64,000 nt of DNA, from positions 23,261,807 through 23,325,806 of the forward strand of contig OY783206.1 of NCBI GenBank assembly GCA_963678705.1, written 5' to 3'. A model generated the notes under the pieces. It was given only the letters and a program-made list of their open reading frames with translations, had not been told where the DNA came from and searched no databases. Shown here in pieces: positions 10,857 through 23,036 of this stretch (its first letter is position 1; each line of letters begins with the position of its first letter). Source of the stretch: Panorpa germanica. Lineage: Eukaryota; Arthropoda; Insecta; Mecoptera; Panorpidae. The position numbers and the translations under genes are program-made.

Positions 10857-11353
10857 CCTTATTCTGTAAAGTATTTCTACCGGTGAAAAAATTTCATCGC
10901 TGTAAAATGACGTCACAAACGCTGGAAAAAAATCGACCAAATTATAAGGTCGTCTTTAGCGGTGTCTTTAAAATTTTCCATCGCTGTATTTTTTAGAACT
11001 GTTAAACAATTCGAATTATAATTTGAATTTCAGTACAAATTTTTTAATACACAGTATATGTATAGTCATGTGAATATACAAATACAAATATATCAGAAAG
11101 TGAGGTTATGTTGCTTGTCAATTGACTTGAACAACTGACATGGATTCGTACTTGTCAAGTGTTTGAATTTTTAAATAAAATACGTCACTATACATTTTCA
11201 CCGATGTATATTATAAGGGCGATGGAAAATTTTGCATACAGAATACCACTTTAGATATTTTAAATACAGCGACTTTATTCGAGCGGTGAGAAAATTAAAT
11301 ATTTCCACCGCTGAAAATATAAGGTCGATTTTTTGAAAAGTTGCAGAATAAGG
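10857..11353 (+). mobile_element. family F MITE, copy 1 (497 bp)
   Basis: Termini are inverted: CCTTATTCTG at 10857 and CAGAATAAGG ending at 11353. Looser inverted similarity extends inward through motifs such as ACCGGTGAAAAAATTTCATC on the left and TTTCCACCGCTGAAAAT on the right. The whole element is present in opposite orientation at 59184-59793. No coding capacity. Confidence 0.75.
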
Positions 11354-12687
11354 TCCTAAGGAAGGGTAAGGCCGAAACGATAAAAAAAGCATATTTTCGA
11401 TAATGTTCTTTGACGGTACAGTTAATATATAATTATTTCTATAAATACTACATGATAAAATAGCATTTAAAGAATATTTTGTGAAAATTAAATAAATAAA
11501 TATCAAGAAATGAGGCATTGACAGCGAATCTCCGCAGACGGTACAAAAAAAAGTAACATTGCGGTGCCACTCATAACTCATCACTGGATTATTTGAAATC
11601 AAAATTCCAAAATGATTTCATTAGATGATAAGTGTCTGCAGGTAACGCTTAATTTTTAAATTTTTTACAGCACTTAAAAGTCAAAATACAGTTTTATCAT
11701 AAAAAAAATCAGAAACTTTGTTATTTTAAAATATGTTTAAATAAAAAAAAAACTCGACAGTGTTACCTGAGTAAAGAAAGAATGTGCAAAATTTCAAAAG
11801 AATCGGTGCAGTAGATTTTGAGCTAGATAATGCTCCAACTCTGAGAAAGCTATGTGTGAGAAACCGCATTTAAAAGTTTCAAACACGAAACCAGACTAGA
11901 GAGGACTTAAAACTCTATATATCCGACACTTTTACTCCAATCGACTTCAAATTTTCGCACAATAAACTTAATATGTTGTACAGTAATTTAAATAATTTAA
12001 AAGAATGAAAAAAAAGTAGAAACCTTCTATCGGCCCATTGCATGTTAATTATGTACACTTTAATTATAAATATCTCGCTTCTTTTTTCATTTCATATTGA
12101 ATGCAATGATTAATTTTATCCAATTATTAAGAAAAGTGGATTCACGGCCAATTTTTCCACCAGCAGTTAGTCTATAATAAATTTAAATATGAAATCGTTT
12201 TTAGGTCAAAACACTTGGTATACTTATTCGTATTTGAATATGTGATTTATTCTTACAAATTAAAAAAACTTAACATAATTAAAAATATACATGACAATTG
12301 CGAATCACTCGACAAAACGGAAACGAAATCATTCATTGCAGGCAATTCCCTGACTAATTGTGCAGATAATAACGAAAAGTGGATGAAAGAGGGGTATTTG
12401 GAAGAATAAAAATCCATCCCCATGGAGTTGAAATTCCCGGTGAAGCTTGTGATGAATGATAAGTATTATTCAGTGTTACCCGATTTGTTGTATCGTTGTA
12501 TACAGTTGTCGTAATCATAATCAGAATATACAACGAATCGCAGCCGATTCTCAAGGGGTTCGAAAACATTTCGTTATTAGGAGAATTATTCAAAAAATGA
12601 ACGAAAAATCTTTGCTTGTACGTACGAAGTTTATACAAACAGTTACGGCAACTTGTAATTTAAAAAGATCCGCGCTAATTATTTGCG
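11354..12687. other. no gene recognised
   Basis: Contains a CAAAATTTCAAAAGAATCGG and CAGTAGATTTTGAG segment near 11789-11820, of the kind often seen in insect transposon non-coding parts, but no second copy was located in the window. Open frames at 12215 and 12456 have no recognisable domain. Confidence 0.3.
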
Positions 12688-12755
12688 CACTATACTCAAT
12701 TACTATGCTAAATATAAGCAAGATCGGTCAACCCTTTTACAGCAGCTTGTTGAAT
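12688..12755 (-). repeat. short repeat shared with 42391-42453
   Basis: The reverse complement contains GACCGATCTTGCT followed by a TTAGCATAGTAATTGAGTAT segment. At 42391-42453 the plus strand has GACCGATCTTGCT and TTGGTATAGTAATTGGGTAT. About 65 bp match with several differences, inverted relative to each other. Confidence 0.5.
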
Positions 12756-13199
12756 CAGTACATTTCGGTAGTGCATGGAAATTTTAAGAAAGTTGCAAAA
12801 CGGAATTTTGTGTGTATTAACGGTAAAGAGTGCTTTGTCTTCGCGTTCGATTCTCTGACCAGATTTACATTTTCCGGATTTGGTTCTTATCAATTTAAAT
12901 CGATTCTGTAGCATGTACTCGTATTTCTTAAGCAGTGATGAACCGACATGTATGAGGCCACGACGCCACAAAAACAGCCAACGTAGTAGTAGGTCGTAGG
13001 TAGGGTTTCTAAAAAACCGAGGTTTTAATACCTGCTGGATCAGGGTCCAATATTTTGGAAACCTGACGGATCCGGATCCGGGTTGGGTTCAAAATCAGAA
13101 AAAATATAATAACCTCTAAATTATCAAGTATTTATCGTTATTCATCCATTATTTAAATTATTCCATAATAATTTTACAACCTATTTTGTTTCACTAGCT

Positions 13200-13690
13200 C
13201 TAATGTTGCCAGTTTAAGTTTGTTGCAAAAAATTGCCAGACACCGAGAATGTTCGTTATCCGTCGAAATTGGTTTATTGTGAATAGCGCGTCATAAAGCT
13301 TCTCTAAGTTCAAGGATCGTTTGTTTGTGTTACTAAAAAGAACAAACTCCTGTTTTAACTTTCTAAAATCATCAGTCTCTAACACAACAATCACATTTTC
13401 TAAATTAGTCTGGATTTTCTAAATTAAATTCTTCCTCCATTGTTAATTCCTTTTCATCATCATCAACCAATAACGACTTCTCCAAGTTCTTCGTAGAATT
13501 GACTGCCAAGTCCGAGAAAAGTCTTCTCATTACCGGTATAGCTGAACTTAAAGTTTGTTCTGAGGGAACAAAATTGAGCTCTTTGAACGACTTAAATAAA
13601 TTCATCAAATTAGATTCATTGCATTCTATCATTCAGCCGTTTCTCCATGTTATGCAGCCATTCACTCGCTATTTGACTTGTTGAATCCGA
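13200..13690 (-). pseudogene. frameshifted coding relic, family unknown
   Basis: Three short minus-strand frames lie end to end and read as one protein only if two frame changes are accepted. They are about 13690-13630 (SEWLHNMEKRLNDRM), 13632-13405 (with FKELNFVPSEQTLSSAIPVM and a DDDEKELTMEEEF acidic stretch) and 13394-13200 (VVLETDDFRKLKQEFVLF). Composition is protein-like, with alternating charged and hydrophobic residues, unlike chance frames nearby. I do not recognise the family. It could be part of a decayed DNA transposon protein or a dead host gene exon. Confidence 0.35.
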
Positions 13691-14819
13691 TGTCGGCTGA
13701 ATAGAGTGTTGTCTCATTAAGACTTAGGACTTTAACATCTAGAACTTTAAAATCTTTTAACCGCAGCATTTGTGAACAGTTTAACTCTAACATGACTCGT
13801 TCAATTAATTTCTAATGTTTCACGAAAACACTAATATTATTCGCCAAAGAACCCCATCGTATTTTGCAGGCTAAAGCTGGCCTTTTGTGATCGCCAATAT
13901 AATTGTGTTTTGTAATTATTTTCTTATAACTTTAACTTTATTATAAGCATTGTCTTACTTTTTTCTTCACATATTATATGTGAATTTTAACAATATTCAT
14001 TACACAAGAAGCAACTAGCTTTAGTATGAATACGTGCTGCATTTATTCTAAACCATTTTTTACATAATTATTTTCAATTCTAACAAACCAAATATTTCGT
14101 TGACCTACATAAAAGAAAACTACGATTTAATATCTCTTGAACGTATAGAGGTCCCGGTCCTTCCATATCCTTTTCTAACCAATTCTCTCCTCTTTTATGT
14201 CGATGTCTTCCACTTCAAGATATTCGTCCTTTCTTTGTGATATACTAAATCTTCGGCCTTCGCCTAAGATGCTTGCACCAGTATTAACAGCCTGCAAATA
14301 AACTAAACGATCCAGAAGGTAAGGAGGTGTGTTTAGGGAGATATTGGGGTGTGGGGGTAGTTTGAGAAGGATGGAAGTGTTCTGTACGTGTCCATCTATC
14401 TATACAGCATCCACCCTCGCCCTTAAGTTTCTTTCAATCTTCTTTCATGTATTCAATTTAACTTGTTTAGCGCAACCAGGCATTTCGATGAGGTTGGTGT
14501 TGTTTCATTGTCTGAGACTGGACGTGGTAATGAACTGTGTTGCCTGATGTATGGATGCTGGAATATTATTAGAGTTCTACTGGGTTGTGAGATGGAATTA
14601 AGAGCATTTATACGAAATAACACGTTTCTTTGCTGAATATGAATATGGTTTTATAGGCAGGCATATTCGTAACGAGTGTATGGTGTAGTGCATTCATATG
14701 TAAAGGAGTGAATGAGTTATTAAATAAGTAACCTATCAAACATTTTACTTAACCAATATCAAGTTATATTTAATCTAAAAACGACTTATTTTTTATAGCT
14801 ATTTTAAATGTCTTTAAAT
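13691..14819. other. no gene recognised
   Basis: AT-rich DNA with a GC-richer patch at 14300-14420. The 72-codon plus-strand frame at 14329 has no recognisable domain. Confidence 0.3.
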
Positions 14820-15270
14820 CTCATTTTTAAATATTTATTTGAGCGCATTAACGTTCGGTACTTATAGTCCAAATCACGAGAGTTCGGCGACGACTTATAC
14901 TTAGAAGAAGGTATAAGAGCGGTATAAATCTATAATACGATAATGAATTTTATCTTATTCGTTTTTATATACATTATAGAAAAATAAGAGAGTCAGTGCT
15001 TTTTAGTTATATCGGCACTCTGTACCTTACAACTTGTTTTAAGTATGAATTGCTTCTGAACTCTCGTAATTTGAACTATATAAACATTTGTAATACATAT
15101 TTATAGTCTACAAATACGAGTATTTGTATTTAAAATATAGGTAATAAATTAGATCCATTAATAAAGTCACTCTGTTTTCAAAAATCTGCTTACAGTCTTC
15201 AGACATATTATAGTTTTGTCTGTGTGATGAGTACTTGGAGTATTGAAGAATAAAATGGTTTACTGTTAGT
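14820..15270 (+). repeat. dispersed repeat family C, copy 2
   Basis: Similar to 37420-37680 and, as reverse complement, to 4970-5460. Shared blocks are TATTTATTTGAGCGCAT, TATAAACATTTGTAATAC, AAATCTGCTTACAGTCTTC and ATTGAAGAATAAAATGGT. Confidence 0.55.
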
Positions 15271-15359
15271 TGTCTCAGACAAATGACTCATTTTGTCTCA
15301 CTAAATGACTCAGTCAATGACTCACTCAATAACTCAGACTAATTTTATTCTTTAAAGCT

Positions 15360-15570
15360 CCCATTCCCACTCACTGAGTTTTAGTGTTAATTTAAGTTTT
15401 TAACCTATTATGTAAGTTTCGGCTTGTGAAATATAAAGAATAAATGTATTATATAAGTACATTAATTTATATTAAATAAAATTAGTAATTATATTACAAA
15501 ATAATGTATATTACTGACGCATGACCTTAAAAACCTTAAATTAAAACTAAAAACAGTGAGTGGGAATGGG
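15360..15570. mobile_element. palindromic MITE, 211 bp
   Basis: The left end CCCATTCCCACTCACTG with AGTTTTAGTGTTAATTTAAG is repeated as its reverse complement at the right end, which finishes AGTGAGTGGGAATGGG. The TIRs are about 35 bp and the interior is AT-rich without coding capacity. A related ATTCCCACTTTCTG sequence occurs at 20756. Confidence 0.7.
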
Positions 15571-16309
15571 TCTTAAATTTTTAAACCTTAAAAATGTTGT
15601 TTTTAGAAGTTTTATGTTTATGTTAGTAATGAAAAGGTAAATTAATTTTTCAAAAAGCCGGAAAATATATAACAAAACGTTGTATAGTAAGTAATGTTCT
15701 ATATGTAACAGGTATCTTTTATTATGTTAGATAAACCTAATAGTACAGTTATGAAACATAACGGTGTTTAGCTACAATATATGATATTTTACCCTGTCCT
15801 TTGTCTCACTCTGGTTTTTCAATTGTAACATAAATTGTTTCCATTTGTATCTCTTACAATTATGTTAATCAGCGAAATCGTTTGTTAATTATTCGTAAAC
15901 CACAGGAAACGCAAAGAAAATCCTCAGGGAAATTAACTAGAGTCTGTATTTCGTTTAACCATCATGAAACATCGGCTTTCATCACACGGCAAATACTGAT
16001 TATGATTACATGGAAATAAATCATAAATATTGCGTAGAATTGTTGAACAATTAAAGAAAAAATAATACATTCCTACACTAAACTAAAATTATGAAACATG
16101 GAAACCAAATTTATAAGTCTCTAATGTTTTGTGGGAATGATAATAATCATACGCTCAAATTTAAACTACTTTAGATTATGAGAATGATCCAATTTCAAAA
16201 AATAAACAGTTTTATATTTGTTAATCAAACTTAGATTGTGAGACTCTATAAATAATGAGGTTGAAACATAATGAGCAGTATAGCAAAACATTAATTCTAT
16301 ATTGAAATA
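15571..16309. other. AT-rich DNA, nothing recognised
   Basis: No coding or repeat signal seen. Confidence 0.35.
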
Positions 16310-16640
16310 TTGGTTAATATAATATAACGTATAATAGCGTTTTTAATTTATTAAATATCCAAAAATTGACGATAGATTTATGTAAAGTTTGAATTTAGTT
16401 TTACTGTGTAAATATTCCGGTTGTTATTATAGTTGATTACGTCACGAACTGAATGGAATATAATAAGTAATGTAATTTATTTTACCTTTTATATCACGAC
16501 ATTATATTGAAACTTTATGAGTCTGCGCAACAGCTGCTATAGCTTTGACGTTTACTTCTGCATCTCTTTTGTACTTCTCTTGTTTAACAGTAAATGTTGG
16601 CAAATGGTAGTGGAAGACACGGTGAGGAAGCAAAGGGAAA
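16310..16640 (-). repeat. family B-related repeat, inverted copy
   Basis: Its reverse complement follows 56217-56480: AAAGAGATGCAGAA, ACGTCAAAGCTA, GCAGCTGTT, ATCGTGATATAAAA, a GACGTCA/GACGTAA box, CCGGAATATT and TTTAATAAATTAAAAACG in the same order. It is diverged and no clear terminal repeats remain. Confidence 0.5.
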
Positions 16641-16739
16641 AGGTGACAAATTGAAACGCTAATAAATTGTATAATATTGCGAATTAAATAAAAACGACGA
16701 CTATAAAGACGACAGTCTTTTGTGTCTGAATTGCATTTC

Positions 16740-17275
16740 ATTTCAAATTTTAATTACATTTTTGAATTGAAATATTTAACTCATTCTATATTAATTTGAC
16801 ATATAGAAACAAATAAATTTTTATATAAACTGACTAAAAAATATATTTTTTTTAATAAAATAAAAAATATTTAAATATTTTTTTAATAAAATAATAAAAT
16901 TTGGGATTTTTTTTTTCGATTTGTAAATTACGTACCAAAGTTAGCCCATATGTAAAATTTCAACTTTCTAGCCCAATTTTTATCATCGGCAAAAACCACT
17001 CCGTGCCCCCAAATAAACCTTTTGAATTTTGATTTTTTCTTTTAATAACATATATCATTCTTAAGTAGTCCAAAATATTTTATATTTTGTTGAAACAATT
17101 ATATTTTTTTTTGTCAATTTATATAAAAATTATTTTATTATTGAACGAGTTAAATTTTTCAATTTCAAAATAGAATTAACATTTAAAATGAAATTCGAAT
17201 TATTTAATTGGATTCAAATCATACACACCAAAAAAACGTCGCTTTGCGCCGGAAGTAAACTCTAGTAAATATATA
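16740..17275. mobile_element. family G element, copy 2, with inverted ends
   Basis: The left part reads as in copies 1 and 3 (AAAATTTCAACTTTCTAGCC, CCGTGCCCCCAAATAAA). The right part is inverted, ending in AAAACGTCGCTTTGCGCCGG AAGTAAACTCT, which is the reverse complement of the family's left end (AGAGTGTACCCCCGTCGCAATGCGACG, with differences). This suggests a terminal inverted-repeat transposon with a fold-back arrangement. Confidence 0.55.
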
Positions 17276-17664
17276 AAAAAATAAACTTTCACTTGGAACA
17301 TTATACTTCTAGTTTTATATAAATTCAGTTATGGCTCACAACCTAACTACATAAATAAATTAAAATTAAAAAAACACTTAAATAAAATTTAAATGTTAAA
17401 TTCCGTAAGACATCATCATCTACAAGACCAAGACTAAGAAACTTTGAAACTTTCTCTTTTACTAAATATCAAGTAAATGTTTTTCTTTGATAACTGTCAG
17501 TTAAGAAACCACTAGCGACATCTGTTGCCAAGAAGAGAAAAGACAGCGTTGTGAATAAATAAATAAAGAAACAAACAAAGTTGCCAAGTTGAACAACTCT
17601 GTCACGATTCAAGAGATGCTGTCGCCAACTTCGTGAATAAACAAGTAGCACGTTTGGCTTCGTT

Positions 17665-17841
17665 ATGGACCTGTCTGTGTCAACGTCCGCGAGCCCGTGC
17701 TCGTCGACTCCTGGTGCATATCACGGAAAAACTCTGGAAGAACGAGGCATACTGAAAATGATGGTAATTATATCAAGGAAAAATCATCTTTGTTGGGGAA
17801 GTATAGCAGAGACGATTTACAAAAGATTTTCACAAAGCTGA
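17665..17841 (+). CDS. candidate start exon, unknown protein
   Basis: An ATG at 17665 opens a frame beginning MDLSVSTSASPCSSTPGAY and continuing HGKTLEERGILKMM. The first 99 bases are about 50% GC, clearly above the surrounding DNA. The codon after the second Met at 17761 is GTA within ATGGTAATT, a fair splice donor, so the coding part of the exon may end at 17763. Without splicing the frame runs 58 codons to a stop at 17839-17841. The Ser/Thr-rich N-terminus followed by a charged segment is protein-like but unrecognised. An alternative overlapping plus frame is also open, which weakens the call. Confidence 0.35.
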   Translation: MDLSVSTSASPCSSTPGAYHGKTLEERGILKMMVIISRKNHLCWGSIAETIYKRFSQS

Positions 17842-20042
17842 CCTTTATTTTAATAGATTATTTGAAATGGAAGCCCTTTTAATATAGGGAATAAAAGGGA
17901 GCAAGAGAAGAGATTATAAAGAATAGAGAGATGAAGCGTGATAGTTTGTAGGGTATAAACAAATTCTGATAAAGAACACTGTACTATTGATTATTAGAGT
18001 ACAGGAAGATAAGAGCAGGAGAAAGTGAAAGGTCGAGTAGGCTGATGGAAAATATTGCAAGGAAAGTGGGTAGGAAGAGTATGGATGGCGGAAGTAAGGA
18101 GAAAAAGTAAATAGAAGGAAGATAAACAAGAGGTAGTTTTTAATACAAAGAAATTAATTGAATTAGATTGTTAAAATTTGTTAACATAGAGAATATGAGG
18201 AGAAATAATTGTAATGCCAAAAAGGTATATACGATAAAAAATGGGTGTGTTCTTTCAATAGATTTTTCGATTCCTAAAAATCTTTCTATTGGGAAGAGTG
18301 GCCCTATTAGTATCTTCTTAACTCTAACACATTTCTAAATATAGTATAAAATAATTACAATCTGGACATTGGTATTAATCGCAGATGCTTCTAAGAGTGC
18401 GTTCCACTAAGCGTTCACAACGTCCAAAATATTCGAAAACGTCACTAGTGACGTCATTAATTTCACTCACGCCAAGCTCACAACGACTCATCTGAAGAGT
18501 TGGATCGTAGTGGTAGCTATTAAGCATTTTGGCGCAATGTTTGAACAAAACGCAAAACTGAGTTATGATGACATAAAAAATTACTTTATATGATTCGGAA
18601 AAAGATGTTTTATTTTATTACATGTTAAATAAGCTTAATAAAATTAATTTTAATTCATATTTAACTGCCACTTTTCCTCATACCATAACCTAGCTTAATA
18701 AATAAACAATGTTCATTATCATTTAGAATATATTTCTTATATGAAAAATTTATTTTGTTTGTAGATTAACTTTTCCTACAGAGCTATTTAATCAAGTAAA
18801 GCAATCCTTATTTTTACAACGGTCGCAACCAAGTGGAACGGTGAAAACTGCGGTCGTGAGTGTGATTGTTGTGAACGCACCTTAAGTACGTCGTAATACA
18901 TAAGTTTGAATATGCACGCGTAGACAAAAGTTCACGGCGACGTTAAATAAGCTGTGCACTCTGTGAAGTAAGATTGTGACGATTTGAGTTTAGTTGGTTA
19001 TTAAATGATGATTAGATTGACGACTCTCGATAATTACGTTAATTGGTGTACATTTCGAAGAGGAAGGAAAGCGCGTTAGAGCGAGAAGCTACGGAGTAGC
19101 TACATTTATATTTTCTGATTACTGTTTGAATAAAATATATATTTATTATAATTGTTACTCTATTTATAAAACTTATAATTCTATTGCAACATTTGGTTAT
19201 GTTTGTTATACTAAATATACTACCTTTTACTTCCCGCTATTTCTAAAGAATTGTTGAGAAGAAACCAGAAAGGTTTAGTGTGTCAAGGAAAAGAGGGCAG
19301 AGGAGCTGACGAGAGAAGCAACAGAAGGAAGAAGAGAGGAAGGGAAACAATGTTTAAACTTAAATCTGAGGTTTTTATACTAATATATAGTCAAAATAAC
19401 TGCACAGCATTGTTAATATCGTTATTACAATATGAGTGCAGAAATAGCTTCCTAAGTAGTGCTAGTGTATAACCAGTCTAGATATTAAACGAGTATTTTA
19501 ATTTACTTAGAGCAGCAGTAAAACTCAAACAATAAAACTTATTACAACGACAATACCATTAAGTAGAACGTTAAACTTTCAGGTCACCCTGTACAAACAA
19601 CTCTACAAGAAACTCATTTCAGTAAACCCAATCAATTTGAACAATTGTCAAGTTCTTTAAGTTCCTATATACTTCTCTCTCTCTCTCTTCTAACACATTA
19701 CAAATGACAAAGACAACAATATACATGTATTTTAGAACATTTCGTTTCTTTTATTTCACCATTTATTTTTATTTAATTCATCGTGTCGACTAGAATTTTC
19801 TTTTTGTTCTTTTTTTTTTTTTCCAGAACGTTGAAATTCAGGATTCAGCTAATGTATACACTGACCCCCGTCCATTAAAAGAAGGAGGAAGGAAGGGTGC
19901 TACGTTGTATGTTGAAGGGTGAGGGTGAGGGTGTGGATGGGTGGCCTATTAGAAATACAGAGAAAAGTACTTCGGAGATAAGAGCCGTGATTTATTCGAT
20001 CAAATGATTCTTGACGCTGTTTACCAATTCAATTCAGCATCC

Positions 20043-20045
<3 letters not shown>
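17842..20045. other. no gene; two purine-rich patches
   Basis: G/A-rich plus-strand patches at 17890-18130 and 19250-19350 encode Lys/Arg/Glu-rich peptides resembling decayed LINE tails, without a diagnostic motif. A short CT repeat is at 19674-19690. Confidence 0.3.

Positions 20046-20109
<64 letters not shown>
20046..20109. repeat. (TA)n microsatellite, about 32 units
   Basis: Uninterrupted alternating TA over 64 bases. Confidence 0.95.
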
Positions 20110-20113
<4 letters not shown>

Positions 20114-20229
20114 AGTCGACCTCTCCTCTAGCCCTGCGTATTTCTCCACGTGAAGATAAAATACATACAACAATTCTACGACTCACTAGAATTGAGTAGA
20201 TGGATTGTTGGACAAGAGAGTGAGTGATA

Positions 20230-20246
20230 GGGGGGGGGGGGGGGGG
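20230..20246. repeat. 17-base G run
   Basis: An uninterrupted run of G. Confidence 0.95.
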
Positions 20247-20535
20247 TAGAGTGTGAGAGAGGTTGTCTTGTTTAGTTAAGACACCGATTTGTAACATACG
20301 TGAAAAAGGTTTTAAAATTTTCGTAAAAGTAAAGTGATAGTACCAATTTATTAGGTGATTTTTCTTATAGGTTATATTGCGAGAACATATTTATGGGTAA
20401 ATGTTGCTTGCGCTAAGAAGTCATCTTAAGAGATCTTATAAAAATTATAAGGCTGGTGTTATTTGGTGTTAGACAAGCCTAAGAAAATTACAATTTGTAC
20501 GATCATCTTGAAAATTTAAATAAATATAAATATTT

Positions 20536-20752
20536 ATTAATGTTCTTTATACGTGAAAAAAGTTTCAATACTCTTTACGGTACTACATTTTTAGATTTTG
20601 ACTTGAAATTTGCATTTTTAACGTACGAACCCTACACCGACACCGACGGATATTTTGTGATAAAACAATAATAATTTTCTTACGATTGTTTCGAAAAACT
20701 TAGAATCATTCATTGAGAATATGACAAATATTGTCCTGGAAAGAGAATAAAG
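20536..20752 (+). repeat. dispersed repeat family D, copy 1
   Basis: Shares ordered blocks with 28836-29066 and 60610-60785: AAAAGTTTCAATACTC, GGTACTA, a TTTTTAACGTACGAACC-like segment, TTAGAATCATTCATTGAGAA and TATGACAAATATTGTCC. The reverse complement of its left half is at 45600-45720. No coding capacity. Confidence 0.65.
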
Positions 20753-21781
20753 TATCATTCCCACTTTCTGCTCTAATTTAATTTTGTATTCTGTATTTAA
20801 CTTAAATTATTGAGCATATGGCAACACACGTAGTCATTCACAGTACCATTTTTAATTTAATTTTTTTTTAAGTTTTCTTAAAATTTATATATTATTATAA
20901 TTATAAGAAGATGAAGGTGTGTTTATCAAAATTAAAAATAATTTCTATTACTAATTGTTATTCAAAACAGCAATTTTAATTATTGCACTTTCAAACTTGT
21001 CCAATTGTCGAACTGTCAAAATGCGGTTCCAACTTATTAAAAGTCAGTGGAAGAATGCTTAAAATGTAGATACGTTATTAATCTAACTAATTGCAGCTTT
21101 AGATTTTGATTCGCGTGTATAGGTACTTACATAAAACGATTTAAACATAAAAAACATGGTTTTTTTTGATAATGTTTAACCTGCTGTATAGTATCGCCAT
21201 CTATATTTCGCTAGAAAAAATGGCCAATTTTAGTTTCACCGTAATGTAAACAAATCTAATGTCAAAAATACAACTTTCCAAACAGAAAGTTCATTCGCAA
21301 TGCTTTACAACTAATAGCATGAGATAGATTGCTTTCCCCTTATCCTTAATAATGGGTTCATACCCCTCAAAATGGAAAAAATGATTTGTTCTCAATGAAT
21401 CGTCTATTTAATATGTGGTTTGTGGTAAGAACGTATCATACATATCATAAAATTTTCTAAAATTCAATAATAGTAAAAAAAAACTTACCATTGCTTAAGA
21501 ATATTTGAGCAAAGTCAATATCCAATTAAATAAAGTTCACATACCTGTAACAATAAGAAAAATTTATATTAGACAAATTTATAGAAAGTATTAAACATAT
21601 TTCAAACTAAAAATAAAAATAATTATTCATAAATAAGCACAAAATTTGAGCTCATAGAATTTTGACCATTTTCTCTAAAGTTCTAGTTAAAACTATTACA
21701 ATATGGAAACGGTAGAACCAATATGTATATATTGGAAATAAATCAAACGGCAAATGTTATTCATATGTTATTTGCTCCCAG
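20753..21781. other. AT-rich DNA, nothing firmly recognised
   Basis: Begins with CATTCCCACTTTCTGCTC, which resembles the end of the 15360-15570 MITE. No genes seen. Confidence 0.35.
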
Positions 21782-21893
21782 GTGAAGGGCTGCGATCTGC
21801 TGCGATCCGTCGACATTCGTTGCATTTACAACCCGTCCAGTTCATCCAGTGACCCCACTCGCTGTCGCTGTGTGAGTGTGACACGGAGGTCAG
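21782..21893 (+). CDS. candidate internal exon, GC-rich
   Basis: A 112-base block of about 57% GC stands out from AT-rich DNA on both sides. It follows a good acceptor (TTATTTGCTCCCAG ending at 21781) and is followed by CAG|GTATTA at 21894, with an alternative donor GAG|GTCAGG at 21888. The frame starting at 21782 is fully open and reads VKGCDLLRSVDIRCIYNP, then a run of five Ser, then DPTRCRCVSVTRRS. The peptide is Cys-rich and protein-like but I do not recognise it. The minus strand is also open, but lacks splice signals at the right places. It may equally be a 5' untranslated exon. Confidence 0.4.
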
Positions 21894-22267
21894 GTATTAA
21901 ATTGGCTGTGTTAGACGCGAGACTAGAATATGTCACTTCACATTATTATATATCCAGGAACATCAGCAATATTTTTGCAAACTCTGCAAGTGATTAGATG
22001 CATATGGTGGTTATGGGAAAAAGAAGGTGGAAACGCGTCTTAAGACTTTATTGTACAGTCACTTGTTATTGTTTCTACTGATACTATTAGTTAAGTTAGT
22101 TGTTACGGCTTTGCGAGGTGTTACTAAATTAGTAAATTTAACATGACTCGATAGTGGAAACTGATTCCAATATAATATACTGCAAAAAAGAGAAAACAGA
22201 AACTTCGCTTGTTAAACAAGGATAGCAAATGCATGCAATAATATTTAGTAATTCAGGAAGATCAATG

Positions 22268-22878
22268 GGCTTGTGTCCTATGTCTTAGTTTCTACAAAAG
22301 TGTACTATATATTGATAAAGTGGGTTACTAGAACCTCAAATGTTATATTACTTTATAATAACTCTTTATATTTCAGGAAATAATAACAATTAAAAAAGTC
22401 ATTTTTTCTCTTTAATTATTAAAGGTATTCAACGTTGTGCACATTCCAAATGCATGTGACATCACAACCGGTACCAACCTTACAGCTCATAAATCTCTGC
22501 TATATGTATTCATATATCAAAGTATCAAATATTATTTACAGCTATTACAAGAAACAATAAAATTTCAATATTATGTCTGCCTTAGCAGGGTTAAATAAAA
22601 TAAAAAGTTATTACTCTTTGACTTGACTTGATATTTCGACTACCAACAGCTACAAAACATTACCACGGCACTGCCCTACTCAACAAATAATTGACGTTAA
22701 AATGCATTTCACGTCTTACAAATATGGCCGACCATTTCTAGCGCTAAAACTCCAAATTTTTAATTGCAATATCTCCGTCAACATTTCGATGTTTAATAAA
22801 ATAGACAGGCCAATATATATTTATTAACAATTTCAACAACTGAAAAATCGACCACTAAAAAATAAGGACACAAGCCCA
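22268..22878 (+). mobile_element. family B MITE, complete copy (611 bp)
   Basis: Termini are inverted: GGGCTTGTGTCC at the left and GGACACAAGCCC at the right. The element is flanked on both sides by AT, consistent with a 2-bp duplication. Related copies are at 45731-46325, 55312-55926 and 55970-56529. Internal shared blocks include AGTGTACTATATATTGATAA, TTTCGACTACCAACAGCTAC and GAAAAATCGACCACTAA. No transposase frame. Confidence 0.75.
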
Positions 22879-23036
22879 TTACATTGGTCACTAGTGTATT
22901 TGGATGGTACACAACTCGGTCTTTGTATTTTACCGTTCGAGTTTTAATTTCTTGTCTCACTGTAAGTAATGCAAGATCGTGGTGCAGTCTTTCGTTTGTA
23001 ATATACCACGGTGCATCTACAATCATGCGCAATGTA
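22871..23036 (-). pseudogene. LINE ORF2 C-terminal relic
   Basis: The minus-strand frame contains TLRMIVDAPWYITNERLHHD, then LTVRQEIKTRTVKYKDR and HPNTLVTNVM. This is the same C-terminal module as at 8644-8871 (compare NAPWFVRN, HRDLGIPTV, YKERILEHPN). The frame is abruptly joined on one side to the family B MITE, whose end it slightly overlaps, and on the other side to unrelated sequence. It is an old truncated Jockey-type copy, hit by at least one later insertion. Confidence 0.65.

Noticed and set aside
12456-12911. 151-codon plus-strand open frame
   Set aside because: No recognisable domain; part of it is a non-coding repeat shared with 42391-42453, and it does not begin at ATG.
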